64,000 nt of DNA from Nageia nagi (GCA_050084985.1 JBITNC010000001.1:85746001-85810000); one strand, 5' to 3'. Positions 43,921 through 56,579 are shown, counted from the stretch's first letter. A program made the numbers and translations. Notes: generated by a model from the letters alone, not told the origin.

Positions 43921-44487
43921 TGTTAGAAAATGGAGACTACAACCGACTAGAAAATAGAGAATAGTTACTTTCTTGTTTGCCATCAAATTTTAGTTGCCAA
44001 GGAGCCATGACACCTGTTTATCAGTTACAGAAGGGTTGGGGGTTACCTAACAACCTTCCAAATCCAACTTGGGTTTAAGTTGGGTTGGTTTGTACCTATA
44101 AATAAGAGGCTTGAGTTGAGGCATGTAATATGTAGTTTTGACAGCAATTGTGAAGTAGATTGTGATTGTAGTTTGATGTCTTATGTAGATAGTATGTGAG
44201 AGAGATTGTAGTGAGGCTTTGTTGTAACTCCAAAGTGAAGGTTGTAGCAAGATTATGCTGCTAGTTTGTTGCTTGGAGGACTTGAAGAATGATATGGAAA
44301 AGGGTTGAAAGCTTCTCCGTGGATGTAGCCTACACTGGGTGAACCACGTTATCTCTTGTGTCTCTCTTGTGTGATTGATGTTCATGGTTGTTTGATTTTA
44401 GTAGTATGCTTAAATGTTGTTTCTTTTTGCCAAGGACCAGAAGAATTGTGAATTCTCTTGCTTATATAAAATTTTTAAATCCTAACA
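43921..44487 (+). repeat. 3' LTR of element E
   Basis: TGTTAGAAAATGG to AATCCTAACA, 567 bp, preceded by AAGTGGGATAT as the purine tract. It is followed by CTTTC and then element D gag on the minus strand. Confidence 0.95.
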
Positions 44488-44492
44488 CTTTC

Positions 44493-44848
44493 AAACTATG
44501 CTCGATGAATTTTAAGATTGGCCTCTTTTATCTTCACATCTCCCTCATGAATGCTTTACAGTTTATCCCATATTTCCTTTGTCAACTTGTAATTCATCAT
44601 TTTTACTATCTCATTATCCACCAATCTACACATGATGGCATTCTTGGTATTTAATTTTTTTCATATATCCTCTTATTTGTTGCATCTATAATAAGCATGG
44701 AAGGTGTGGTGTAGTCACTTTTTGTGGCCTCCCAAATCTCATATCCTAAAGCACTAAGATAAGTTTGCATCCTAAGTCTGTAAAAATAATAGTTAGTGTC
44801 ATAAAATAATAGATCTTTATTTGAAGAGAACCCTTCATCTATAGCCAT
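44493..44848 (-). pseudogene. gag: Element D gag N-terminal part
   Basis: On the minus strand the open stretch 44848-44651 begins with Met and reads LFYDTNYYFYRLRMQTYLSALGYEIWEA, the standard copia gag opening (a Trp expected after NYY is Phe here). The continuation to 44493 carries stops and joins the capsid piece at 39331 across element E. It lies about 45 bases inside the 5' LTR and primer site, a normal spacing for a gag start. Confidence 0.8.
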
Positions 44849-44879
44849 TGTGTCTTGTCAAAGATCTCTTTAGCTGATT

Positions 44880-44891
44880 GATCTGATACTA
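44880..44891 (-). promoter_or_regulatory. Primer binding site of element D (tRNA-iMet type, eroded)
   Basis: On the minus strand TAGTATCAGATC matches the plant TGGTATCAGAGC site at 10 of 12 positions, two bases inside the right-hand LTR. This identifies that LTR as the 5' one and confirms the orientation of D. Confidence 0.75.
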
Positions 44892-44893
44892 AT

Positions 44894-47026
44894 TATTTAA
44901 CTATGTGTTACACTAAGAGGGGGGTGAATTAGTGTATTTAACTTTAAAACTTCAAACACAAAGTTTAAATAGTACAATAGAAAGATAAAAATAAATAGAG
45001 CAAACACACAAGAGAACATCACATAACACAAGATATAACTAGGTTCACCAATGTGGCTACATCATCAAATAAGACTTATTAGACTTTAATCCAAATACAT
45101 CCATTGTAAAGCACCAACTTTACACACAATTTACCAACACCAATTGAAAGAAGCACCAACCCCTAAGTTCTATAGCACCAACTACAAGGAGCACCAACTC
45201 CTCTTGCTAAGCACCCACTTGATATATTCAATAAGTTAAGATAGGATTAATTACCAGTTACCTAAGACTAGAAATGATCTAGCTCAAAACACTTCTACAC
45301 ACAACCATAATCTGAATCTATCTCTTCAATATTTTCTTCTCATTTCAAAAATCACCACACTCTTCTATAGCTTGAACCCTTTTATTCATACTCATTCACT
45401 CTTCACATCTATCAGTTGAAAAACCCCAAAATGGATAAAGAAATTGTTACTAAAACCATTAGAAGGACTATCATTATTCAAATCAAGAAAATATTTCATA
45501 TTCTAATTCAAAATTGATATGATTTCTCACACACATGTAGAACTCTCAACACTTGTAGAACTATAAAGAAATCATTCATTACAGACACATCTGTTACTCA
45601 TATATATGTCACACACTACTCAAACTCATACTTCACTACCAATACACAAACCTAAAAAAATTTGAATACTACAAAATTGGTACATGATAATACATCAGTT
45701 GTACTTAGAATGCATGTTCCAAGTTTGTACAACATGAAATGGTATTACAATTTTTGCATAGATCATCAATCATTACTAAAATCCCGTATTTATATTTTAT
45801 GTCACTAAAACTCTCCAAACTCAATTGGTAGTGTAATATATTTTAACAAGAAATAAAAACATATTCTCAAAAATCATAATAAGCATTTTTTAAAATATTT
45901 CATTGCCAAAATTGGGCTCAATAGTTACCCAAAATTTATGTCTTATCATTTCATCAAACACTTACCAAGCATCCTTGTTCATTGACTTTTAGACCTCGGA
46001 TTAAGATGAACCAAAAACCAAAGTTGTGATATTTTTCATCCATATTGCAAATCTACAAATAAAATTCAAATATCTCAATGTAAACTTATAGAGTTCCTCT
46101 TTCTTTTCTATCCCAAAAAGTGCATCAAACTGCAAAAAGTTACTAAGTGGCATTTTATAACCTTAACCACTTTTGCCTCAGTTACCTCCTTGATCTAAAA
46201 TTTCAACCACATATACCAAAATACATATTTTCCAAATTTTAAGGTCTAAATCCTCATATGTTGCTTACAACACATCTTACAATGTGGCCTCCAACAAAGA
46301 GTTCACTGGTATTTTGTCAAAAAAAATTCATGTCTAGTTTTATGTAAATTATAGATTCTCATACTTCGGGACCTCAAATTGAGATGATTCAAAGGATAAA
46401 GTTTCTCATATCATCAAGTTATACATGTAAAAACTTTGAAATTCGAAATTTGAAGAATTTAACAGCCCAAAACAACCATCCAACTATTTCCATGATGGCC
46501 AAAATTTATTCTCAAAACTATAAAAAGTTACAAAGTGGTATTTTGCAACTTGTGCCATTTTTGCCTTGGTAATCATCTTGATATGAAATTTGGACCACAT
46601 ATTATTGGTATTTATTAATATATTTTATTTAAATTTTAGACTCTAAATCAACACCATTTGCTTGTAATTTGACTTGCATGGAGCCAATTTCACCCAAATT
46701 TTTAACTGTTCAAAAATCCATAAGTGCACCCAAAAAAGAACCAACATGAGATTTGACCATTCCAATGCTGTACATAAGTTTGTTATCAATCCAAAAACTT
46801 ATCCAATCCATCTCTAGTTGTTTTTCACCTTCCATTTGCATTTTTAGCTCTCTTGACAACTTTTGGTACCTCATGATAACTTTTGGTCCCTTTGTCATTT
46901 TTGTGTTTGACAACTTTTCAAATTTTATCGATGTCATTTCTTTAACATGTGCAACCATGTGAACCATATGCACACTGATATCATAATGTTGACAACAATG
47001 ACAACACTACTACATCATACTCAACA
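44894..47026 (-). repeat. 5' LTR of element D (right copy, 2133 bp)
   Basis: On the + strand it starts TATTTAACTATGTGTTACAC (the first G of TGTTGA mutated) and ends ATACTCAACA. It aligns with 26605-28662, is about 75 bases longer, and has insertions near 45000 and 45190. It contains no gene; open stretches such as 46384-46572 and 46710-46973 are chance. Confidence 0.9.
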
Positions 47027-47860
47027 AATATGGTAAAGAAAAAATATGTGAAAGGGTAGGCCATTGTAGATCTAATCATAGAATTCCCTTAGAATGATAG
47101 TATGCTAGTGCATGAAGAGTTCCCAAATGATTATGATGAGGACTCACATAGCCATGATGTTCAACATTGAATAAAGGTAGTTAATGGTGTGTTAGTGAAG
47201 AAATGATGATCCAAGATGAGCTTGTGTGCTACATGGAAGATGAACCTACAACATGGATCTTGTATTTTGATGGATAAAAATGTTCTTATAGAGAAGGGGT
47301 AGTTATTATTTTAGTGTAACTTACAAATGAGGTAATTCATATGGTTTATAAACTTGGATTTGAGTGCACTAATAGCATGGCAAAGTATGAATCTCTAATT
47401 TTGTATTTAAAAGCAACTATAACTTTTAATATAAAAGATTTAGAAATATATGGTTAATAATAGCTTATGGTAAATCAAATTAATGATACATAGAATACAA
47501 ATGATGAGAAGTTAAAGCTATATAAGATAGTAGTTGCTGAATTACTTGATGAGTTTAATAGGTACAATATTCAAAACATTCCGAGGATTAATAACAAGTA
47601 TCCAAATACAATGGCAAGTGCAACTTTGTTGGCACCAATTAAGATGGAAGATGAAGAAACCATCCTCAAAATTAGAAAATTCAGTATACCTTCTTACCTT
47701 AATCACATAAAGCATGTAAATGTATTCCACCTTGATCTAGAATATGATTCTAAATAATGGTATGTTGAGATTTATAATTATTTTAAATATCAAACAATTC
47801 CATCAAGTTATGATAGAAATCAAAGAGTTAGATTAAAAAGGATATCTATCAAGTATGTGA
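47027..47860 (+). pseudogene. Element F second RNase H
   Basis: The frame continues from 26604 through VKKKYVKG and AIVDLI. An archaeal-type RNase H is then readable at about 47255-47640: WILYFDG (first acidic residue), LGFECTNSMAKYESLIL (glutamate), EIYG with the expected DSQ destroyed by a stop, QLMVNQIND, and IPRINNKYPNTMA where the final aspartate is lost. It lines up residue by residue with the equivalent domain of G at 5590-6000. Several stops are present. Confidence 0.8.
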
Positions 47861-49010
47861 CTATTAGTGAAGTTTTATATAAAATATTATTTGATGGTGC
47901 TCTTTTAAGATGTCTAAGACAACATGAAATAATAAAAACATTAGAACAAGCACATCATGGGTTATGTGGAGGACACTTTCATGCAAAAGCATTATACACT
48001 ATTTTTTTATGAATTGGTTACTATTGGCCTACAATAAAAGAGGATTGAAAAAATTATATTAAGATATATTTACAGTGTTAAAAGCATGCAAATTGGGAGA
48101 AACAAGCAACTCAAGAACTAAATTCCATAATTTCACCATAGTCATTTGCCACATGGGGCATAGATTTGATTGGGCTTATCAATCCACATTCATAGAAAGG
48201 TCATAAATTCATTATCACGGCTATATAGTTTACCACAAAATGGGTTAAGGCAATGCCAATGAAATCACTCACACAAGATAAGATCATTGCATTCTTGATA
48301 GAGAATATCATCACCAGGTTTGGGGTGCCACAATGGTTGATCATAGATAATGGGCCAAATTTCAAAGGTAAAGATATGAAAGCCTTCTGTAAAAAGTTTC
48401 ATATTGCTCAAACAGTTTCTTTAGTTTATTATCCTCAAGATAATGGTCAAGTTGAAGCATAAAATAAAACTATCAAGAGCATTTTATCAAATAATTAGGA
48501 TAGATACAAGGTAGATTGACATGAATAGTTAACTTATGCATTGTGGGCTTACAAAATAAGTATTAATAGTCAATAAGGTAACACTATTTTCATTATTCTA
48601 TGAATATGAAGCTATAGTACCATTAAAACTAGAGTTACTATCCTTAAGAATCTCATTGTAGGGAGGAATATGAGATGAAGAGGTAAGAAAGGGTATATTA
48701 CAATAGTTGGAATCACTTGATGAGAAGAGAATCAAGGAAATTAAATATAAAAAAGCTTATCATGCAAATTTGAAGATGGAATTTGGAAAGAAGATCAAAC
48801 CAAAGAAATTAGAAGTGGGAAACTTGGTACTAAAGAAAAAGAGACAGCTACAAATGATGAAGTAAAAAGAAAATTTGAACCAAATTGGTTAGGCCCATTT
48901 GTTGTAGTCGAAGCAACGGGATTAGGAGCTTACAAGTTATCATCCATGGATGGAAAAGAAGAACCAAAAATATTCAATGACATACACCTTAAATGCTCCT
49001 CTACATAATA
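47861..49010 (+). pseudogene. Element F integrase
   Basis: The zinc region is eroded but readable (HHGLCGGHFHAKALY, then a degenerate second half). The catalytic core has WGIDLIGL, the open stretch 48253-48462 (FGVPQWLIIDNGPNFKGKDM, YYPQDNGQVEA with all expected acidic residues) and the C-terminal KRKFEPNWLGPFVVVEATGLGAYKL. It ends FNDIHLK before a stop near 49007. Frame changes are present near 48570 and 48660. It matches G at 6200-7340 in order and content. Confidence 0.85.
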
Positions 49011-49231
49011 TAGTGGCTCTATACCTTTCAAAATAACAAATATTTAATGCAAGCTACATGTATTTTTAGTTTTCATTTTCTTTTATGTAGTTAATTTTAT
49101 GTTTGCAATGTAGTTAGTAGTTTGCATTACTATTTGCATGTCAACACCTAAGTAAAAAAAGTGAAAAATATAGTATAATATCTATGAATCATGGATATAT
49201 AAATGCTAGGTTACTAATGAACATCAATGCA
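49011..49231 (+). other. Start of the element F 3' non-coding region
   Basis: AT-rich sequence following the integrase stop, with no open frame or domain. It leads into a tandem repeat. Confidence 0.5.
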
Positions 49232-49560
49232 GCTAGTGAGAGTTCACTCACTTAAAAATTAAATCGATGATGCAACCATGAGAAAGATGTTAATATTGAT
49301 TCATCTTCAATGGATGATTCAACTTGTTGTGCATCCACATGATTTTTTATTTGAAACATACAAAGCATAATATTTTATGTTTATAGACATAAAATGTATG
49401 ACCACTAATAGCAATTGATATGGATAGTGAGATTTCACTCACTTAAAAGAAAAATCAATGATGCATCCATACATAGATTGCTAAAATTGAATGATCATCA
49501 ATGGATGATACAACTCACTATGTATCCAAAATATTTTCATATAGGGTATAGCTAACACTT
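49232..49560 (+). repeat. Tandem repeat of about 191 bp in the F 3' region
   Basis: The block AGCTAGTGAGAGTTCACTCA with CTTAAAAATTAAATCGATGA recurs about 191 bases later as GGATAGTGAGATTTCACTCA with CTTAAAAGAAAAATCAATGA. Both are followed by ATGCA(A/T)CCAT, a spacer, and CATCAATGGATGAT(T/A)CAACT or a close variant. The second copy is partial at its right end. Confidence 0.7.
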
Positions 49561-51639
49561 TTTGTAGGTACTTACATAAAAAGAGAAATCCAAAAGAAGA
49601 ATATTACATATTGTTAATGGTGTACCATACTGATTACACACAATCAATGACATTCACATAAATGAACCAGACCTAAAATCAAAAAATCACTTATGTATTG
49701 ATGCATGGACATAAGATCATCAAAATTCTTGAGTATCAAAAATAATGGAATGTGTAGATTTATGGTTGAATATTGTAAGGGAAAAAAGGATGCTATCCTT
49801 TTGGTTTTATCTTGGTTACACAAATCAAGGAGCTTTCTTGGAGCAACCAAGCTAAAAGAGGGAAAAATGACCCTCATCATCATCATCAAATGGTAATGCT
49901 AGATGAAGATTTTAAAAGTTTATTCTATACTTATTCTTTGGATATGTAATCTCATTTATTCAATCACACCTCCAAAGAGAGATAAAATGTAAATGCCTAA
50001 GAATGAATTATTATTTATTAAATAATTCATTTTATAGCATCAAGAATATTTATTATAAAGAGGGTTCAAATATACCTAAGGCAATGTAATGGACCACCAT
50101 GTAATGTAAGAGGTATGAAATATCAAAAGGGACACCACAAAAAGGTAAAAGGTAATGATCCTAACAATCAAATAGGATAAAAATATTTCTATAAAAGAAT
50201 ATAATGCAACATAAATGATATTGGTGAATATTAATAAGAAGAGATCAAAACATATAATATCATTTCTACCCAACCAATGATAATGTTTTGTAACACCATA
50301 TCTACATAGATCTGTTAAACCCTTGATCTTGTCTTGTGCATTTCAATTTATGTGTAGATTTACATCTTTAACATCACTATAGCATGCTCATAGGCCATTG
50401 GTGGCATTCATTTCTTATGGTGTGCAATTGCGATTGATGTATGATCTTTGTTATTTTAATTGGATATGAGTTTGACAAAGGTACATTATTTATCATGTTT
50501 GTTTGATGCCATATTTCTAATATATGCTTCAATATTATATTGTAGATAAATAATGCATCAATTTATTATATATGCATTATTTAAATTCTACATCAATATT
50601 CTAGTTCTAAAAGAAAAAATAGCTCAATCAATATAGAACAAGGTTAGTATAACTTAGTAATATCTTAGATAATCTCATAAATAAATGGTTCGCACATCAT
50701 AGAAAATTGCAAAAATAACATTTACACGATGGATCTATTTTAACCATAGAAAATAGAAAATAAAAGCTTTTGTTAGAAAAGTACAAACAAACATGAACAT
50801 ATTATAATTTAGTTAAATCCATTTAAGTTCTAGTTATAAGAGTTTATAAAGAGAAAGTATTGGTTTCCTAAACAATATTAAATCTAGATAAAATCCTTAA
50901 TAAATTTATGAAAATTTTTTCTATAGTATCTAACTCAATAGCTTTAACTTATAGATCATATTGATAGAGAATTAACAATGGATTGCAATAATAAAATATT
51001 GGAAAAAAATCTATAAGAAAATGGAATTCTAATTGTGGTGGTTGTTTCACCATCACCTAGTAAATTATAATTTATCATTTTGCATCTTATGTAGAATAGG
51101 ATGTACATATCATATAAGCTTACATTTTAATATTAGAGTACACTTATAGGTTACATATTATCTACATTAGTCCATTACATGCATTTGATCAACATGGCAA
51201 TCTCATCAAGTTATTCAATCCTAACATCCTCCCATCCTACTTATTGTCATCAAAGTTCATCATATTTCTCATTTCATATTTTAAATGCCTTCACCCTCAT
51301 AATTTCTATCAGTGTTTCGTCAATGATCATAATTTTATATTTTAATCTTCTCATATTACCATCTCTCATAAAGAAAATAAATCTTCATATCTATCATCCT
51401 CATCATTTAATCAAAAGTCATCTATTTCTTTATCAAGATCAAAACTTTTTCATATTCATAAAATGATTTTCATATCTAGTTTAGTGTCATGCCAAGTTAT
51501 ATATAGTTAATGGATCTCATACTTAGCTAGTTTAATCACAAAAAAATAAAAAATAAAAATTAAAAAGTAAAAAAAAAAAGTAAAAAAAATTAGTAAATCT
51601 TAAGCTAAAAAGGTTCAAAAAGAATTCAATATAAAAAAT
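49561..51639. other. Non-coding DNA, probable remnant of the F 3' LTR
   Basis: No coding domain on either strand. A short CAT trinucleotide run (near 49873-49887) and a TATA-like CTATAAAAGAA (near 50191) occur; an LTR may lie around here but no partner copy exists to define it. An A-rich tract of about 60 bases lies at 51538-51600. Small open stretches (49705-49896, 51179-51466) have no recognisable content. Confidence 0.35.
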
Positions 51640-51835
51640 AGACTCAATTTTAGCTAGGCATAGATTTAGCTTCTATTGAGGGTATATTTAGTTTTAGTTG
51701 GAAGCATATTCAAATTTATTTGGAAGCAAATTCACTTTCAATTATGAGTAGATTCAATTTCAATTGGGGTAGATTTAGTTTTGGTTGGGGTAATACTTAG
51801 TTTCCACTAGGGGTATATTTAATTTTAGTTGATAT
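51640..51835 (+). repeat. Degenerate tandem repeat, about 30-bp units
   Basis: Variants of GGGGTAGATTTAGTTTTAGTTG recur six to seven times (AGGCATAGATTTAGCTTCTA, GGGTATATTTAGTTTTAGTTG, GGAAGCATATTCAAATTTA, GAGTAGATTCAATTTCAATTG, GGGGTAGATTTAGTTTTGGTTG, GGGGTATATTTAATTTTAG). Similar in style to the 3' repeats of G and F. Confidence 0.65.
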
Positions 51836-52955
51836 CAAATGAAAAAAAAAAAAAGTAGAATTAGAAAAAGGGAAAAACTCAATATTAGATTATTCAAGAA
51901 TAACAACACCAATACTATTAAATGCCTATATAAATGGTACTAACATTATAGAGGTAGTAAGTAAAATTAATCAAAATCAGGTTAGTCATCAAAAAATAAA
52001 ATCAAAAGTAGGATTCATAGGTCAAAAATCATATGTAGAAAATTCAAAAGGTCAGAAATCATATCCAATAACTAGAATATCAAAAATCAAATATAAGAAT
52101 AGTAGTAATAATGGTGCTCATGTCATTGTAGAGAAATATTAATGTTGTTAACATCATGCAAATCAATTTTAAACAACATATTCAAAAGCACAAAGATAAG
52201 TATAGGTACATTATACCATCTTACACTCATTCATATTTCATATTTGCTACATATGTGAATTTATTAAGATGTTCCAACAAAATTGCAATATCCATGGTAC
52301 CATCATGAGAAAAAATATCAAAATAATTTTAAAATTCATAGGTAATTTTATGATATCAACAAAACCTTCTATATATTGGGGTAGCTAAAATAGCACCCCA
52401 TATATTAAGCAATAAGATGAGAATTTCTAGTTGTAGGAAATCATATTCAACAATTTGGTTAACATATGTGATCTTTTGGTGAATCCTTGGGGAAACTGTA
52501 AAACATTGGCTTCCCCCATCTTCAAAAGTGTTATTCCTAGAAAGATACAATTTTAAATTTTTATTTTCATTCCTCACTCAAAACTCCTTATGGGATACCA
52601 AGCCAAAAAGGGGATATGGAAGAGGAAACACATTGGAAACATCCAAACATATTTAGGTAAGTAGTCTTTAAATTCAATAGAATATTTTTCATACTTATCT
52701 ATTCTTCTTTGGATTATGCAATTTCAATACTTTTTATTACATATTAAAAGAAGAGTAAAATATATCATCCTAAATATGATTCATTACTTATTAATAAATG
52801 ATATTTTAGTTATTTAAGTAAATTATTATTTAAATCATGAAAAAATTTAAAATATCAAGGCTAATGTGCTAATAGTTTATTGATCACAAGGTAGTCAAGG
52901 CTAATATCTCTTGATCATATTTATATCTATAATTATCTTCAGAATATAATTTTAG
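51836..52955. other. AT-rich non-coding DNA
   Basis: No domain, LTR end or strong repeat was recognised apart from a 15-base A run near 51840-51855. It could be the degraded 5' part of the gypsy fragment that follows. Confidence 0.4.
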
Positions 52956-54150
52956 TTGAGGGATTGGTTGTAGACCCTGAGAAATTTATAGATATTAAGG
53001 ATTGGTTAAGACCATCCAATGTGTATAAAATCAAAAGGTTTATGAGTCTAGTTGGCTACCATAGAATGTTTGTAGATAACTTCTTAAAAATAGCCTATCT
53101 AATCACCTAGCTAGAAAGGAAAAATAATACCTTCATTTGGATAGAAAAATATGAATTGACCTTTTGAACTCCATAAGTAGAAACTAATTTTTGCACCCAT
53201 TCTATAACTACATAATCCCAATGAAGAGTTTAGAATTTATATTGATGCATTCTTGGAAGGTTTAGGAAGGTTTTTAATGTAAAACAAGTTTGTTATTGCC
53301 TATGAGTCAAGGAAACTAAAAACTCATGAGTACAACTATACCACACATGATTTAGAACTAGTTGTTATAGTACATACACTTAAAATGTAGAGATATTATT
53401 TGCTAGGAAAGTTTTTTCAACTTAATTCAAATCATAAAATTCTATAGTATCTTTTTATTCAACCAAATCTAAATGTTGGACAAAGGACAAGGTTGCTAAT
53501 ACTCTTAGAAGAAGGAGACACATTGCTCCAATCTCATACTTATTTAATGACTTACTTGAAAGAATCATGATATGAAAAGAAAATATTAAAAATAATATGC
53601 CTAGTACTAAATTATAAATCAAAGAAAAGTTCTCGTATTTAAAAAATAGGTTGATGCTCACAAAAATAGGAAACATTAAGAATGTGGTCATATATGAGTC
53701 ACACCACACATCATATTCATCCCATCCTAGGAGTAATAAGATGAGGGAGAATCTCAAACATAAGTATTACCAACATGGGATGAAGAGGGATATTATGAGT
53801 TATATCTCAAAATGCCTAGCATGCCAAAAGGTAAAAGCTCAACATATGCACCATGTTGAACTTCTTCACCCACATGATGTACGAAGTCAAAATTGATATG
53901 TAATTAGCATGGACTTCATAATAGGATTTAAAAAATTTGGTACCATAAACATGTAATTTTCATAATAATTGGTAAAATTGAAAATGTAGATCATTTTATA
54001 CATGGAAACACTACTAATAATGTTTAATATAGATAACAAGTACATTAAATAAATTTTTATATTACATGGATTCCCTCAAACTATAATTTTAAATAGCGAT
54101 AGTCAGTTTACATCATAGTTCTAGAAGACTTTGCATGAAGCCATATTGTA
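52956..54150 (+). pseudogene. pol: Element H: gypsy pol fragment (end of RT, RNase H, integrase)
   Basis: The RT connection is readable: VDPEKFIDIKDWLRPSN, then KRFMSLVGYHRMFVDNF and an AYLIT, LERK stretch (52965-53130). RNase H follows (ETKNS-type stretch, with [18 protein letters not shown] in frame near 53310). The integrase zinc region is open in 53651-53896 (HHTSYSSHPRSNKMRENL, MSYISKCLACQKVKAQH, with the HHCC residues kept) and the core begins ISMDFIIGF (near 53905). Only one RNase H is present and the zinc region leads into the core by the route seen in chromovirus-type gypsy elements; the lineage call is inference. gag, protease and most of RT are missing. Confidence 0.75.
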
Positions 54151-56579
54151 GATAGTAAATTATGTAAATAATAAATATAAATACAAGATAATTTTACAAA
54201 TATGACACTTATTTAAATATACAAATAAATAAATGAAAAGTGTGTACCTAATTATGATATAGAAATCCTCAAGGCATGGAAAGAGAATATAAAGGATTGC
54301 ATCAGATCAAAGACAGACTTTAATAGAGATGAATCTTGCAAATCAAATATCATTGCATCTTCTATTTCTAGCTCCAGATCATAAATACACATACCATTGT
54401 GAGACCTATAGAATTAGATTGCACATAAAAGATAGCATGTAATAAATGTTTAGAGCATAATAGATCTTCCAATAGGTGGTGTTAAAAGACACCATAAGTA
54501 TGATGTATGGGACAACCACCTACCAAAGAGATCTAATAGGGATATCAAACTCCAACTCTCATATTATAACCTATAAGAAAATAGAAAGGAGTGAAAGTTG
54601 ACTCATAGCAATAATATAATCTTTGTTGTATTCAAGATACTTTAAAATATGAACCATGATAAATAATATTATATTTAATATAACATATTGTATTTCATTA
54701 TAATATAAACATCATCTTGACATATGTAACATTTATTTTAATAATTTTAAAGAAATCTAAGACATTATTTATTAAATAAATAATAAATCATTTTTAGGTA
54801 TCTATAGTTTGCCCCTATTTGGATATGAAATGAAAAACATCGAAATTACATAATCCAAAGAAGTTTATAGAAGTGAAAAATTTTCAAAGTCAAAATAAAC
54901 TTCCCTTTCATAATTTGTATGCCTAGTATGATATCTTATTTACCACATTTTGGAATTGAATTGCCCCTCACATTTGCTTCTATAGGGTAATTAGGCCAAA
55001 ATGATATCTTGTATGTGGAGTGATATTTTAGTACTATGGGGGTCCTAATCTCTGAGATGATATGTGGAAATAAAAGGAATAATACCTTCATAGATAACAT
55101 CCATGATAATGATATTCAAAATAAAGAGAAAGGATGAAATTAATATAACATTCTTTGGTAGAATACTATTATTGCAACTCATAGTCTATGATCATTAAGT
55201 TGATGAGGTAATGATATGCCCTTAGTTTATAAAAGAAAAATTGCAATCATGTTAACTTGCAATGTGGAGAATTGTGCTCATGGGTTTTTGCCCTTAAATT
55301 TTGAAATATATGTTAGTATAATATGCATTCTATTGAGAGTAATAATAAGGTAAACATATGCATTATTACCACCATATACTAAATTTTTAGAGATATACTG
55401 GCCCAAATTCATCAAATAATACAAATTTTGCATTGAATTTCATAAAAATATTATGATGCTAATATCTTAAAGATAATTTTATCATATCAATGGTGCTTTG
55501 ATTTTCATGGAATTAGCAAAATTTGTCTTCTACAAACTTGATAATGATCATCATTATAGGGCATATTTGTGAAATAATGGCATTTTCAAATGAGCATTTA
55601 ATGAAATAATAATTTTATTCATTTTACTTAAAATTGCATGTAAACAGAAGGCATGGATGCTATGAAATTCATAAAATTAGTTTTTCAAAAAGAAATCTTG
55701 TGAAAATATAATTTCTAATTCATAAAAATGTTGAAATTGCATTTTTCATGCACCATTTTATGAAGATTTAAAATCTATGTATACCTAGGGTTTAGGATCA
55801 AAATTTGATAAAAAGGCAATTTTGACCTATCATTTTCATTATTGTCTTATATCACTGAGCTGGAGATGTGGGCCAACATTCTCTCTTACCTACCCCACTA
55901 ATTGTACTTCACTCTATGACCATTTTAACCATTTGATTAGAGGTGTAGGTACCTTTAACTATCATTTGATCCTCAATTCATTGGATTTCATAGTGGCATG
56001 GATTATTAGTAGGTTGTGGAGAGGTTGTTGGCTAGGAGACTTAGTCACATGGTCGAATACCTCAACAACCTTCCAGTTTAGTATGTGATGAGTATCCATC
56101 TTCAAGTTTTACTTATTCCTTCTTTTTCATTCATATGTTTTACTTTTATTCTTTACTTTTGGACCACCTAGGGTATTTTTTTATAGCTAAAAAAATTGAA
56201 ACATAGGGGTGGTGTTGCTTTGTTCATTTTTAGATATTATTATTTTATTTAAATATTAGTTTATAATTTACAAATTTAATTTATGTTTATATTATGTATG
56301 TACATTTTAAAAATGTGGGAGGTAAAATATTCATTATTTGAAACCTTAGCTACCTATATTTGATGCATTTATCGAGAAAATTCATAATGTTTATTGCAAT
56401 ATTCTTTAATATCTTTTAAAATTATATATTATTTCATTTTCATAAGTTTAAAGGGAGGGGTTTAATCATGATGCCCTAGTCCATTGTCACACATGAAAAG
56501 AGGAATAGGATTTTGTTTAAATTGATTAATTAATTATTATATTATATTTTCCATATATCCAATGATATCTAATTAATTT
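54151..56579. other. AT-rich non-coding DNA
   Basis: No LTR, primer site or domain was recognised. An 88-codon open stretch at 55822-56088 begins with Met, includes several Trp and Cys codons and lies upstream of the PMD remnant. It resembles nothing I know and could be part of that gene's first exon or chance. Confidence 0.35.

Larger units (their letters stand above)
39337..44487 (+). mobile_element. Element E: full-length Ty1/copia inserted in D, youngest copy
   Basis: Both LTRs are exactly 567 bp and differ at about 18 sites (3%), of which 14 are transitions. It has a good primer site, one gag-pol frame (39982-43860) with six premature stops and no frameshift, and a purine-rich tract before the 3' LTR. 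It is the least diverged element here. It lies opposite in orientation to its host D, as C does. Confidence 0.95.
26605..47026 (-). mobile_element. Element D: reverse-strand Ty1/copia with 2.1-kb LTRs, SIRE-like
   Basis: D reads right to left: 5' LTR 44894-47026, primer site 44880-44891, gag, protease, integrase, RT, RNase H, purine tract, 3' LTR 26605-28662. Elements C and E are inserted in it; without them D is about 9.5 kb. The long LTRs and a gag with an extended acidic coiled coil between two zinc-knuckle-like motifs resemble the SIRE/Maximus lineage; that assignment is inference. Roughly 15% LTR divergence plus indels and many stops show an old insertion. Confidence 0.85.
18831..50600 (+). 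mobile_element. Element F: Tat-type Ty3/gypsy, split by B and D
   Basis: F is discontinuous: 18831-19086, 23715-26604 and 47027 to roughly 50600. Joining across B and D restores the gypsy order, including the same residues around each break as in element G. It carries gag, RT, RNase H, second RNase H and integrase, all heavily decayed. It is the oldest layer of the nest because both B and D lie inside it. The 3' end is uncertain; a 191-bp tandem repeat follows integrase. The gag N-terminus and 5' LTR were not found and are either lost or beyond element A. Confidence 0.75.
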
